Shown piece after piece: positions 1 to 6,041 of a stretch of 8,864 nucleotides of DNA. Origin of the DNA: an uncultured Alistipes sp. (lineage in GTDB: Bacteria; Bacteroidota; Bacteroidia; Bacteroidales; Rikenellaceae); the NCBI GenBank assembly GCA_947174575.1, contig CAMWJM010000040.1:1-8864 (forward strand), read 5' to 3'. Under the pieces are notes generated by a model. The model was not told the origin of the DNA and did no database searches. It was given only the letters and a program-made list of their open reading frames with translations. The position numbers were made by a program, and so were the translations under genes. Numbering within the stretch: the first letter of the stretch is position 1; every line of letters starts with the position of its first letter.

Positions 1-48
1 TTTGCCCACGCCACCTTTCTGATTGGCTAATGCGATAACTTTTGCCAT
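1..48 (-). CDS. parA: ParA/Soj-family chromosome partitioning ATPase, N-terminal fragment
   Basis: The reverse strand reads 16 codons from ATG (48-46) to the window edge: MAKVIALANQKGGVGK. This is the hallmark start of ParA/Soj/MinD-type ATPases: a first beta strand followed by the deviant Walker A motif KGGVGK[T], whose first lysine is the signature lysine of the family. ParA proteins bind ATP, dimerise on DNA and move ParB-parS complexes to segregate the chromosome origin. The start within 10 residues of the Walker motif fits chromosomal Soj-type ParA rather than long plasmid forms with an N-terminal HTH. A good TAnnTTTG promoter lies just upstream. The gene runs off the left edge, so the rest of the ATPase and a following parB cannot be seen. 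The family is near certain; the choice of Soj over a related orphan ParA is inference. Confidence 0.9.
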   Translation of the reverse strand, partial: MAKVIALANQKGGVGK

Positions 49-71
49 GTTCGGATGGGTTTATAAGCGGA

Positions 72-103
72 CAAATTTAGTGAAATTAAATCGAAATCCG
101 CAA
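72..103 (-). promoter_or_regulatory. Bacteroidota-type promoter of parA
   Basis: On the minus strand a perfect -7 box TAAATTTG (79-72; consensus TAnnTTTG) is preceded, after 21 bases, by TTG (103-101), which fits the -33 element. Transcription would begin about 5 bases past the box, near 66-68, leaving an untranslated leader of about 20 bases before the ATG at 48. The region is visibly AT-rich against GC-rich surroundings. The box match is seen directly; promoter activity is inferred. Confidence 0.65.
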
Positions 104-110
104 CCGTTGC
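100..110. repeat. Short palindrome over the parA -33 element
   Basis: GCAAC-C-GTTGC is a perfect inverted repeat with 5-base arms and one central base. It covers the TTG of the parA -33 element and lies 11 bases before the plus-strand -7 box of the divergent gene. That is a typical place for an operator controlling both directions, but the arms are short and a match of this length can arise by chance. It does not resemble the Soj/ParB parS site. Confidence 0.3.
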
Positions 111-121
111 CGAAAATTGAT

Positions 122-129
122 TACCTTTG
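122..129 (+). promoter_or_regulatory. -7 promoter box for the CPBP protease gene
   Basis: TACCTTTG matches the Bacteroidota -7 consensus TAnnTTTG. It ends 20 bases before the ATG at 150, so a transcript starting near 134 would have a leader of about 15 bases. No good TTG lies at the expected -33 distance (the nearest, at 107-109, is only 12 bases away), so the promoter may be weak or activator-dependent. Its position argues that the TTG at 117 cannot be the start codon, because it lies upstream of the box. Confidence 0.5.
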
Positions 130-149
130 GGACGCCAAAAAACGATTCG

Positions 150-1049
150 ATGCAGCCGACGACCGAAAAAAACCGATCCCTGCCCGACGCCGAACCCGTG
201 GCGGTCGAGACGCAGCCCTTGCGGCCGACGCCCGACGAGCGTCGTCCGTTTCCCACGGCGGGCGATCTGCTGGCCATGCTGGGCATCGTGCTGGGCATGC
301 AGGTCGTGGCGTCGCTGACGGTGACGTTCGTGATGGCGGTGCTGGGGCTGGAGCCGGGGGCGGACGATCCGCTGCAGCAGGGGCGCTGCATGGCGGCGGT
401 CTACCTGCTGGCGATGGTGCCGGCCTACTTCATGGTGTTGGGGTACCGGCATGCGCGCGGCGGCACAGGCCCGATCGGCTGCTTCTCGACCCGCGGACTG
501 AATCCCGTGCTGCTGCTGTGGGCGTTCGTCTTCATGCTCGCGGTGAGCGTGGTGTGCGAACCTTTGCTGGCGCTTCTGCCTGCGCCGAAGCCCTATGCGT
601 TCGGGCGCGGAGGCTGGGCGCTGGCGGTGCTGGTGGCGGCGGCTCCCGTGCTCGAAGAGCTGCTGTGCCGCGGCGTGGTGCTGGGGGCGTTGCGCACCCG
701 CTACGGAGCGGTGGCGGCATGGCTGGTGTCGGCGCTCTTCTTCGGAGTGCTGCATCTGCAGCCGGTGTTGGTGGTCAACGCGTTCGTGATCGGGCTGATC
801 CTGGGCTACGTCTACATGGTGACCGACTCGCTGTGGGCCACGATGATCCTGCATGCGCTCAACAATGCGGTGGCCTATCTGCTGCTGTTGACCGGCCACG
901 GCGATGAGATGCTCTCCGAGCTGGTGGACGGCACGGTTTACTGGGTCGTCTATGGAACGGCTGCGGTCGTCACGGTGCTGTCGGCCTGGATGTCGGCCCG
1001 CACGCTGCGCCGGATGAAAGAAGCGCGGAAAAAAGAGGAAGCCGCGTAA
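150..1049 (+). CDS. CPBP-family intramembrane glutamic endopeptidase (CAAX protease-like)
   Basis: This 299-residue polytopic membrane protein belongs to the CPBP/ABI family (Rce1-related), whose members cleave peptide bonds inside the membrane using a glutamate. From ATG150 the three family motifs are present: EExxxR as EELLCR (residues 169-174, catalytic Glu pair), FxxxH as FGVLH (198-202), and HxxxN as HALNN (235-239). About seven or eight hydrophobic segments surround them, after a soluble, proline-rich N-terminus of about 35 residues and before a charged Lys/Arg/Glu tail. An in-frame TTG at 117 would add 11 residues, but the -7 box at 122-129 lies inside that extension, so ATG150 is preferred. 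The gene is divergent from parA and ends 51 bases before the lipoprotein gene. Substrate is unknown; bacterial relatives serve in bacteriocin immunity, peptide maturation or envelope processing, and nothing nearby selects among these. Confidence 0.88.
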   Translation: MQPTTEKNRSLPDAEPVAVETQPLRPTPDERRPFPTAGDLLAMLGIVLGMQVVASLTVTFVMAVLGLEPGADDPLQQGRCMAAVYLLAMVPAYFMVLGYRHARGGTGPIGCFSTRGLNPVLLLWAFVFMLAVSVVCEPLLALLPAPKPYAFGRGGWALAVLVAAAPVLEELLCRGVVLGALRTRYGAVAAWLVSALFFGVLHLQPVLVVNAFVIGLILGYVYMVTDSLWATMILHALNNAVAYLLLLTGHGDEMLSELVDGTVYWVVYGTAAVVTVLSAWMSARTLRRMKEARKKEEAA

Positions 1050-1056
1050 TAAAGCG

Positions 1057-1079
1057 CCCGGAACTACGTTAGTTTCGGG
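1057..1079 (+). terminator. Strong hairpin after the CPBP gene, without a U-tract
   Basis: A 10-bp stem (CCCGGAACTA pairing with TAGTTTCGGG, one G-U pair) closes a 3-base loop, starting 7 bases after the CPBP stop codon. The following bases are A-rich (TAAAAACCC), not T-rich, so this is not a classic intrinsic terminator. It could still pause polymerase or protect the 3' end of the CPBP transcript. The GGG of the 3' arm can alternatively pair with CCC at 1086-1088. The stem is seen directly; function is uncertain. Confidence 0.4.
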
Positions 1080-1088
1080 TAAAAACCC

Positions 1089-1096
1089 TATCTTTG
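1089..1096 (+). promoter_or_regulatory. -7 promoter box for the surA/ostA-like operon
   Basis: TATCTTTG matches TAnnTTTG exactly and sits in the only AT-rich gap before the three-gene envelope block. It ends just 4 bases before the ATG at 1101, which places the likely transcription start at or next to the start codon. No clear TTG stands 19-21 bases upstream (TTAG at 1069 is 16 bases away), and the -33 region falls inside the 1057-1079 hairpin. Promoter function is inferred from the consensus match and position. Confidence 0.55.
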
Positions 1097-1100
1097 TACG

Positions 1101-2000
1101 ATGGAAATGAAACGGACGATAATAATAAGAAAAGTGGCGATCGCGGCAGTCGTTGCGCTGACGGGGTGTCAGGAGCTGCCGAGTTACCTTTCGAACGACG
1201 CCGTGCTGGCGCGCGCCGGCGGCAAGGAGTTGCACCAGCGCGACGTGCAGTCGGTGGTGCCCAAGAAGATGTCGGGCGCCGACAGCATGGCGTTCCTCGA
1301 CATGTATGTGGAGCGCTGGGTGCGCAAGCAGCTGAAGCTGCAGGAGGCGGGGGTGTTGTTCTCTTCGTCGGAGGCCGACATCGACCGCATGGTCGAGGAG
1401 TATCGCCAGGCCCTGTTGATCCGCAAGCTGGAGCAGCACTATGTGAACAAGGGGGTGGACACGACGATCACCGAGGAGGCGATCGCGGCGTATTACAAGA
1501 CCCACAAGAACGATTTCCGGCTCGACCGCCCGATGGTCAAGGGGCGTATCGTGCGTTTTCCCGAGGAGTATCGGCAGGCGCGCCGCCTCAAGGAGGCGAT
1601 GGCCTCGAAGTCGGTGGCCGATCAGCACGATTTCCGCGACATGTGCGTGAAGAACAACTTCACGGTGACCGATTTCCGGGAGCGGTGGACGGATTTCACG
1701 GAGTTCCTGGATTACCTGCCGACCCTGCAGTCGCAGAGCTATAATTCGGTGCTGGCGTCGACCGCCGTGCAGGAGATGCGCGACATCCGCTCGCACTACT
1801 TCTTCCAGATCGACGCCGTGCGGCGCGAGGGCGACGCGGCTCCGATCGAGCGCCTGCGCACGACGATCCGCCGCATCCTGCTCAACCAGCGTCAGAGCGA
1901 GGCGATCCGTCGCCACGAGGAGGAACTCTACCGCGAGGCCATCGAGAGCGGCGAGGCGAAGATATTCAAGAACCATTCGACGGAGAAAGCCGAAGATTAA
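1101..2000 (+). CDS. SurA/PpiC-like periplasmic lipoprotein with degenerate isomerase core
   Basis: This is a 299-residue predicted lipoprotein. A short basic n-region (KRTIIIRK) and a hydrophobic stretch lead to the lipobox LTGC, with acylated Cys23. The rest is helical and charged, with the SurA/PpiD chaperone pattern: a short 'gene-product entry' segment (VLARAGGKELHQRDV, 35-49), a helix with RWVRKQL (72-78), and a helix before YYKTHKNDF (131-139), which in PpiC proteins precedes the parvulin domain. The expected parvulin motifs (HIL, SxD, GGxLG, FGxH) are absent from 140-240, yet the C-terminal helix (250-290) matches the usual end of the family. The likely role is a holdase-type chaperone for outer-membrane proteins beside surA. 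One acidic residue after Cys gives no strong surface-export signal, so it probably faces the periplasm. ATG1107 is an alternative start giving an equally good signal peptide. Confidence 0.75.
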   Translation: MEMKRTIIIRKVAIAAVVALTGCQELPSYLSNDAVLARAGGKELHQRDVQSVVPKKMSGADSMAFLDMYVERWVRKQLKLQEAGVLFSSSEADIDRMVEEYRQALLIRKLEQHYVNKGVDTTITEEAIAAYYKTHKNDFRLDRPMVKGRIVRFPEEYRQARRLKEAMASKSVADQHDFRDMCVKNNFTVTDFRERWTDFTEFLDYLPTLQSQSYNSVLASTAVQEMRDIRSHYFFQIDAVRREGDAAPIERLRTTIRRILLNQRQSEAIRRHEEELYREAIESGEAKIFKNHSTEKAED

Positions 2001-2012
2001 AAGTCATATCGC

Positions 2013-3419
2013 ATGTTCAGGAAAAGTGTGCTCTTCGCGGCGTGCGCGCTGCTGTGCATGGGCGTCGCAGCCCAGAAGAGGCAGGTGATGCTCGACAAAG
2101 TGGTCGCCGTGGTGGGCGGGTCGTCGATCCTCTATTCGGAGGTGGACGAATATGCCCGGATGCTCGTGCAGCAGCGCCGTCAGGAGGGCTACACCTCCGA
2201 CCGCGATCCGCAGAACGAGGCGCTGGAGGCCCTGATGACGCAGAAGTTGCTCTACAACCAGGCGCAGATCGACTCGGTGAAGGTCAACGACGGGGCCATT
2301 CTCTCGGCCGTGGAGGAGCAGTTGCAGAGCCTCATCGCCCGGGAAGGATCGTTGGCGCAGCTCGAAGCCAAGCAGCACATGCCCGTGTTCAGCATCCGCG
2401 AGATGATGCGCCAGCGCTACGAGGAGCAGGAGTATGCCAACGAGATGCAGCGCACGGTGACGGGCAAGGTGACGATCGTGCCGGGCGAGGTGGAGCGGTT
2501 CTACAAGTCGCTTTCGCGCGACAGTCTGCCCACCGTGGCCGAGCAATACGTATATGCGCAGATCACCAAGTTCCCCAAGTCGATGACCGAGGCCAAGCAG
2601 CGCACGCGCGAACGGCTGCTGGACATGCGCGAACGCGCCATAACGGGCAACGCCAAGTTCGAGAACTTGGCCCGCATGTATTCGCAAGACCCCGGGACGA
2701 TGATGCGCGGCGGCGAGATGCAGCCCTCGCGGCTGGTGGAACTCGATCCGTCGTTCGGCGCGGCGCTCGAAAAGCTGCGGCCCGGGCAGATCTCGGAGGT
2801 GGTGGAGTCGCAGTTCGGGTTTCACATCATCCAGCTCATCGACAAGCAGGGCGAGTACTACCACTTCCGCCACATCCTCCTGCGTCCGATCTACACGGTC
2901 GAGGAGCAGACCGCATCGCTCACGACGCTGGACAGCTTGGCGAAGCTCATCCGCAGCGACTCGATCACTTTCGAGCGGGCGGCGCTGCTCCACTCCGACG
3001 ACAAGGGATCGAAGATGAACGGCGGCGTGGTGTCGAACAGCGACATCATGAGTTATTACAACGCCACGAACCCCAAGCTGACGGTGACCAAATTTCTGCG
3101 CGAGGATTTCGGCCGCTTCAAGAGTCTCGACGACTACAACGCCCTGATGAAGCTCAAGCCGGGGCAGATGTCCGAAGCCTTCCTGACCGAAGACATGCTG
3201 GGCAACCAGATGGCCAAGGTGGTGAAACTCATAGAGATCATCCCCACGCACAAGGCCTCGCTCGAAGAGGACTACCTCCGCCTGGAGGAGATGGCGCTCG
3301 AAGCCAAGCAAGAGCGGGTGTTCCGCGAATGGCTCACGAAGAAGATCGACGCCATGTATGTGTATATCGATCCCGAGTTCCGCGACGGCGAATTCGAAAA
3401 CGACCATTGGGTGAAGTAG
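2013..3419 (+). CDS. surA: SurA-like periplasmic chaperone / peptidyl-prolyl cis-trans isomerase
   Basis: A 468-residue exported protein. The Sec signal peptide (residues 1 to about 20, cleaved near GVAA-QK) is followed by the SurA N-terminal chaperone domain (about 24-165), opening with LDKVVAVVGGSSILYSEVD, the typical SurA entry. Parvulin domain 1 (about 175-278) is well preserved: SQDPG (224-228), GGE (233-235), LRPGQIS (255-261), and ES-FGFHIIQL (265-275). Parvulin domain 2 (about 282-405) is more divergent: FRHILL (285-290), a short GG motif at 337-338, LKPGQMS (381-387), no FGxH. A C-terminal helix ends the protein, as in SurA. The family escorts unfolded outer-membrane proteins to the BAM complex. 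It starts 12 bases after the lipoprotein stop without a visible Shine-Dalgarno, and is followed after 4 bases by the OstA-like gene, so the three are almost certainly co-transcribed. Confidence 0.9.
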   Translation: MFRKSVLFAACALLCMGVAAQKRQVMLDKVVAVVGGSSILYSEVDEYARMLVQQRRQEGYTSDRDPQNEALEALMTQKLLYNQAQIDSVKVNDGAILSAVEEQLQSLIAREGSLAQLEAKQHMPVFSIREMMRQRYEEQEYANEMQRTVTGKVTIVPGEVERFYKSLSRDSLPTVAEQYVYAQITKFPKSMTEAKQRTRERLLDMRERAITGNAKFENLARMYSQDPGTMMRGGEMQPSRLVELDPSFGAALEKLRPGQISEVVESQFGFHIIQLIDKQGEYYHFRHILLRPIYTVEEQTASLTTLDSLAKLIRSDSITFERAALLHSDDKGSKMNGGVVSNSDIMSYYNATNPKLTVTKFLREDFGRFKSLDDYNALMKLKPGQMSEAFLTEDMLGNQMAKVVKLIEIIPTHKASLEEDYLRLEEMALEAKQERVFREWLTKKIDAMYVYIDPEFRDGEFENDHWVK

Positions 3420-3423
3420 CGTC

Positions 3424-5934
3424 GTGCGGCGGACTCTTACCATAGCGGCGTGTCTGGCGGCCTGCGGGGCGATGTTCGCCAACGGCGGGGTACATGATGT
3501 CCTGGCAGAGCGCGGGCTGCGGGAGGCGCGCGAAGATGCGGCTTTCGCATCGGGAATATCCGGGAGGACGGGAACTTCTACGGCTTCTGGTGGCGATACG
3601 AAGATCATAGACCTGAAGTCCGATCTTTCGGGGCCGGTGGCGCCGGGCGATTCGGTGATCTTCCTGGTGGGCAACTTCGCCGCGCAGCACAACGGGGCGG
3701 TCATCACGTGCGACAGCGCCGTGCGCTACTCGGACAAGCGGATCGAATTCTTCGGCAACGTCCTCATCAACAAGAACACCACCTACATCTACGGCGATCG
3801 CGCCGACTACAACGGCGAGATCAACCAGGCGCGGGTCTATTCGGACATCGTGAAGGTCGTCGACGGCGAGGCCACGCTCTACACCTACCGGTTTCTGTTC
3901 GACACCAAGGAGAACATCGGTCAGTTCGGCGACGGCGGCGTGCTGACCAACCGCGACAACGTGCTCGAATCGGTGCGCGGCTACTACTATGCCGACACCA
4001 AGGAGTTGGTGGCGGTCGAACGGGTCGAAATGCGCAGCGACGAATACGAACTCAAGGGCGACTCGGTGGTCTACAACATGGCCACGGACAACGCCTACTT
4101 CTTCGACCGCACCAACATCTGGAGCCACGACGGCGACTATCTCTATGCCGACCGGGGCGAATACCGCAAGGCGGACACGCTCTATGTGGTGACGCGCAAC
4201 GGCTATGTGCTGACCCGCGAGCAGGAGATGTGGAGCGACAGCATCGATTTCTACCGGGCCGAGAACCATGCGATCCTGCGCCACGACATTCAGATCGACG
4301 ATGCGCCGCACCAGGTGCTGGCGTTCGCCGACTATGGCGAATATTGGCAGGAACCCGGCGATGCGTTTCTCACGCGCAACCCCTCGCTGGTGAGCTACGA
4401 CCTCTCGCAGGGCGACTCGCTCTTCATGCGGGCCGACTCGATGTTCCTCTATACGATCCGGTGGGTGGATGAAAAAAAGACGGCTGCGAAAGACGCAGGC
4501 ACTTCCGGAAACGGGGCGGCTCCGGCATCGTCCGGCGGCGGGGATGCGGCGGATGAGGCTCCGGCTGACGATTCGGCAGGAAACGGGCGTTCGGATGCTG
4601 CCGGGCACGAAAACGATGGAATGGATGTCTCCGATTCATCGGGCACCGGTTTCGGGGTCGACTCGTTGAGCGTCGGTTCCGTGGCCGACTCGCTGGGGCA
4701 TGGCGGCGCGGTCGATTCGTTGGCGACGGCCGATACGGTGCGTCTGTCGGCAGCCGAGCGCAAGACGCTGCAAAAAGAGGAGGCCCGTCGGGCGAAAGAG
4801 ACCCGGAAAAAAGAGGCTGCGGCGGCTAAAAAAGAGTTGCTGGCCGAGATCGCGGCCCGGCGTCGGGCCAAGGCCACGGCCCAGTTGCTGGCGCAGAAAG
4901 AGCGCGAGGAGGCGCGGCTGACCGCCCGCCGCCTCAAGGCCGAATCGAAGCTGCGCGCCCGTCAGGCCCGCGCCGCCCGCAAGGGGAAGCCCCTGCCGGC
5001 GGATTCGACGGCGCTGCGGACGCTCGACGACCGGCTGGCGCACAATGCCGACGAGCGGGATTCGCTGCTGCGGCTGCTCGACAAGCAGTGGGTCGCCGAC
5101 AGCGTGGCGGTGAGCGAAACGATGGACAGTGTGGAGTTGCGGCCCGTGCACGACAGCATCTACCGCCTGATGAAGGGCTACCGCAACGTGCGCATCTACC
5201 GCTCCGACTTCCAGAGCGTCTGCGACTCGATCACGGCATCGAGCGCCGATTCGACGATCCACCTCCATATCGATCCGGTGCTGTGGAACCGGAGCAACCA
5301 GATCACCTCGGAGGTGATGGACATCTACACGCGCGGCGGCCAGATCGAGCGGGCCGAGTTCGTGGGCAGCCCGATGATGGTGAGCCGGCTCGACACGATC
5401 CACTACGACCAGATCGCCGGCAAGGAGATGACGGCCTATTTCCGCGACAACGAAATCTGGCTCGACAACGTGAACGGCAACGCGCAGACCCTCTACTACA
5501 ACCAGGACGGCGAACCGCCCCAGGTGACGGGGCTTTTCTTCGTGGAGAGCGGCGGCATCAACTTCTATGTCGACGAGCAGGAGGTGGTGCGCATGTCGTG
5601 GTACAACGAACCCCGCTACTCGATCTATCCGATGGACAAGATACCGCCCGAACGGGAACTCTATCTGAAAGGGTTCAAGTGGGAGGGCGCCCGGCGCCCC
5701 TCGCAGCGCGACGTCTTCGACCGCCGCATCCGTCCCTCCGAACGGGAGGCGCGTTCGGCACTGCCGCATCCGACTTTCCCGCTGCGCCGCAGCCTCGACG
5801 AGCGCCGCAAGATGCTGGTCGAACAGCAGCGCTGGGCCGATCGGATCGATCTGGTCGATCCCGCCACGGTCGAGTGGATGCGCGAACTGGGCTTCGAAGT
5901 GGGGCAGCCCCGCGAGAGCGGCCCGCAATTCTGA
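3424..5934 (+). CDS. OstA/LptA-like lipopolysaccharide-transport protein with large low-complexity insert
   Basis: An 836-residue envelope protein. GTG3424, 4 bases after the surA stop, is chosen because it alone gives an export signal (MRRTLTIAACLAACGAMFAN); LAAC (11-14) or IAAC (7-10) could be lipoboxes, so lipidation is possible but uncertain. Residues 60-347 are regular beta-rich repeats with the OstA/LptA pattern, such as GAVITCDSAVRYSDKRIEFF (91-110), GDRADYN (124-130), YADRGEYRKADTLY (241-254). Residues 349-575 are an insert: Gly/Ser/Asp-rich to about 437, then a Lys/Arg/Ala/Glu helix (443-520), then a polar linker. Beta-rich sequence resumes at 577-745, including RNVRIYRSDFQSVCDS (587-602) and a GQIERAEFVG repeat unit (639-648), and the C-terminus is Arg/Pro-rich. 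The jellyroll repeats would form part of the periplasmic LPS bridge with LptC/LptD; this is family inference. Cotranscription with surA fits, since LptD needs chaperones. Confidence 0.82.
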   Translation: MRRTLTIAACLAACGAMFANGGVHDVLAERGLREAREDAAFASGISGRTGTSTASGGDTKIIDLKSDLSGPVAPGDSVIFLVGNFAAQHNGAVITCDSAVRYSDKRIEFFGNVLINKNTTYIYGDRADYNGEINQARVYSDIVKVVDGEATLYTYRFLFDTKENIGQFGDGGVLTNRDNVLESVRGYYYADTKELVAVERVEMRSDEYELKGDSVVYNMATDNAYFFDRTNIWSHDGDYLYADRGEYRKADTLYVVTRNGYVLTREQEMWSDSIDFYRAENHAILRHDIQIDDAPHQVLAFADYGEYWQEPGDAFLTRNPSLVSYDLSQGDSLFMRADSMFLYTIRWVDEKKTAAKDAGTSGNGAAPASSGGGDAADEAPADDSAGNGRSDAAGHENDGMDVSDSSGTGFGVDSLSVGSVADSLGHGGAVDSLATADTVRLSAAERKTLQKEEARRAKETRKKEAAAAKKELLAEIAARRRAKATAQLLAQKEREEARLTARRLKAESKLRARQARAARKGKPLPADSTALRTLDDRLAHNADERDSLLRLLDKQWVADSVAVSETMDSVELRPVHDSIYRLMKGYRNVRIYRSDFQSVCDSITASSADSTIHLHIDPVLWNRSNQITSEVMDIYTRGGQIERAEFVGSPMMVSRLDTIHYDQIAGKEMTAYFRDNEIWLDNVNGNAQTLYYNQDGEPPQVTGLFFVESGGINFYVDEQEVVRMSWYNEPRYSIYPMDKIPPERELYLKGFKWEGARRPSQRDVFDRRIRPSEREARSALPHPTFPLRRSLDERRKMLVEQQRWADRIDLVDPATVEWMRELGFEVGQPRESGPQF
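4468..5148 (+). other. Low-complexity and coiled-coil insert of the OstA-like protein
   Basis: This stretch codes for residues 349-575 of the OstA-like protein. It splits into an acidic Gly/Ser/Asp/Ala-rich part (4468-4734), a highly charged alanine-rich helix with many EEARR/KKEAAAAKK-type blocks (4750-4983), and a linker rich in Asp-Ser pairs. A-runs encoding lysines (4472-4478, 4771-4775, 4807-4812, 4828-4833) stand out from the GC-rich surroundings. The composition suggests a long, flexible or helical spacer between two beta domains; the function is unknown. Confidence 0.6.
4654..4734 (+). repeat. Three degenerate 27-bp (9-residue) tandem repeats in the OstA-like gene
   Basis: A 12-base core recurs at 4657 (gtcgactcgttg), 4684 (gccgactcgctg) and 4711 (gtcgattcgttg), exactly 27 bases apart. 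It encodes VDSL, ADSL and VDSL with the aspartates at residues 413, 422 and 431. The spaces between cores have diverged. It looks like an old in-frame tandem duplication inside the low-complexity insert. Confidence 0.65.
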
Positions 5935-5942
5935 AAACGAAG

Positions 5943-5958
5943 TCGGACTTCCGTCCGA
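5943..5958 (+). other. Small hairpin in the 107-base gap before the channel gene
   Basis: TCGGAC-TTCC-GTCCGA is a perfect 6-bp stem with a 4-base loop, 8 bases after the stop of the OstA-like gene. No T-tract follows, so it is at best a weak or factor-dependent terminator or an RNA-processing site. The rest of the gap (5959-6041) shows no TAnnTTTG box and no ORF that I would call, so the channel gene may depend partly on read-through. Confidence 0.35.
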
Positions 5959-6041
5959 GGCGGCGGAATGCGGTATATCGCCTTTCGACAGGATAACGAT
6001 TCTTCGGTCGGCGCGGCGCGGAAATTGCGGAGCGCTGCGGT

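Noticed and set aside
117..149. TTG start at 117 for the CPBP protease, adding 11 residues
   Set aside because: The TAnnTTTG box at 122-129 lies within this extension, so a transcript from it would not contain the TTG. ATG150 is a better start codon.
23..907. 294-codon plus-strand open frame
   Set aside because: It overlaps the parA start and the CPBP gene in another frame and gives a Gly/Ala/Arg-rich product with no motif.
1057..1079. Classic intrinsic terminator
   Set aside because: The stem is strong, but an A-rich rather than T-rich sequence follows on the plus strand, and no T-tract suits the minus strand either.
27..1976. 649-codon open frame on the minus strand
   Set aside because: Its product is His/Arg/Gln-rich with no domain I recognise, and it lies antisense to two well-supported genes. 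In GC-rich coding DNA such long empty frames are expected.
2004..5928. Long minus-strand open frames opposite surA and the OstA-like gene (2004-3707, 3334-4608, 4636-5928)
   Set aside because: Same compositional artefact: low-complexity His/Arg/Leu/Val products, no motifs, no plausible promoters.
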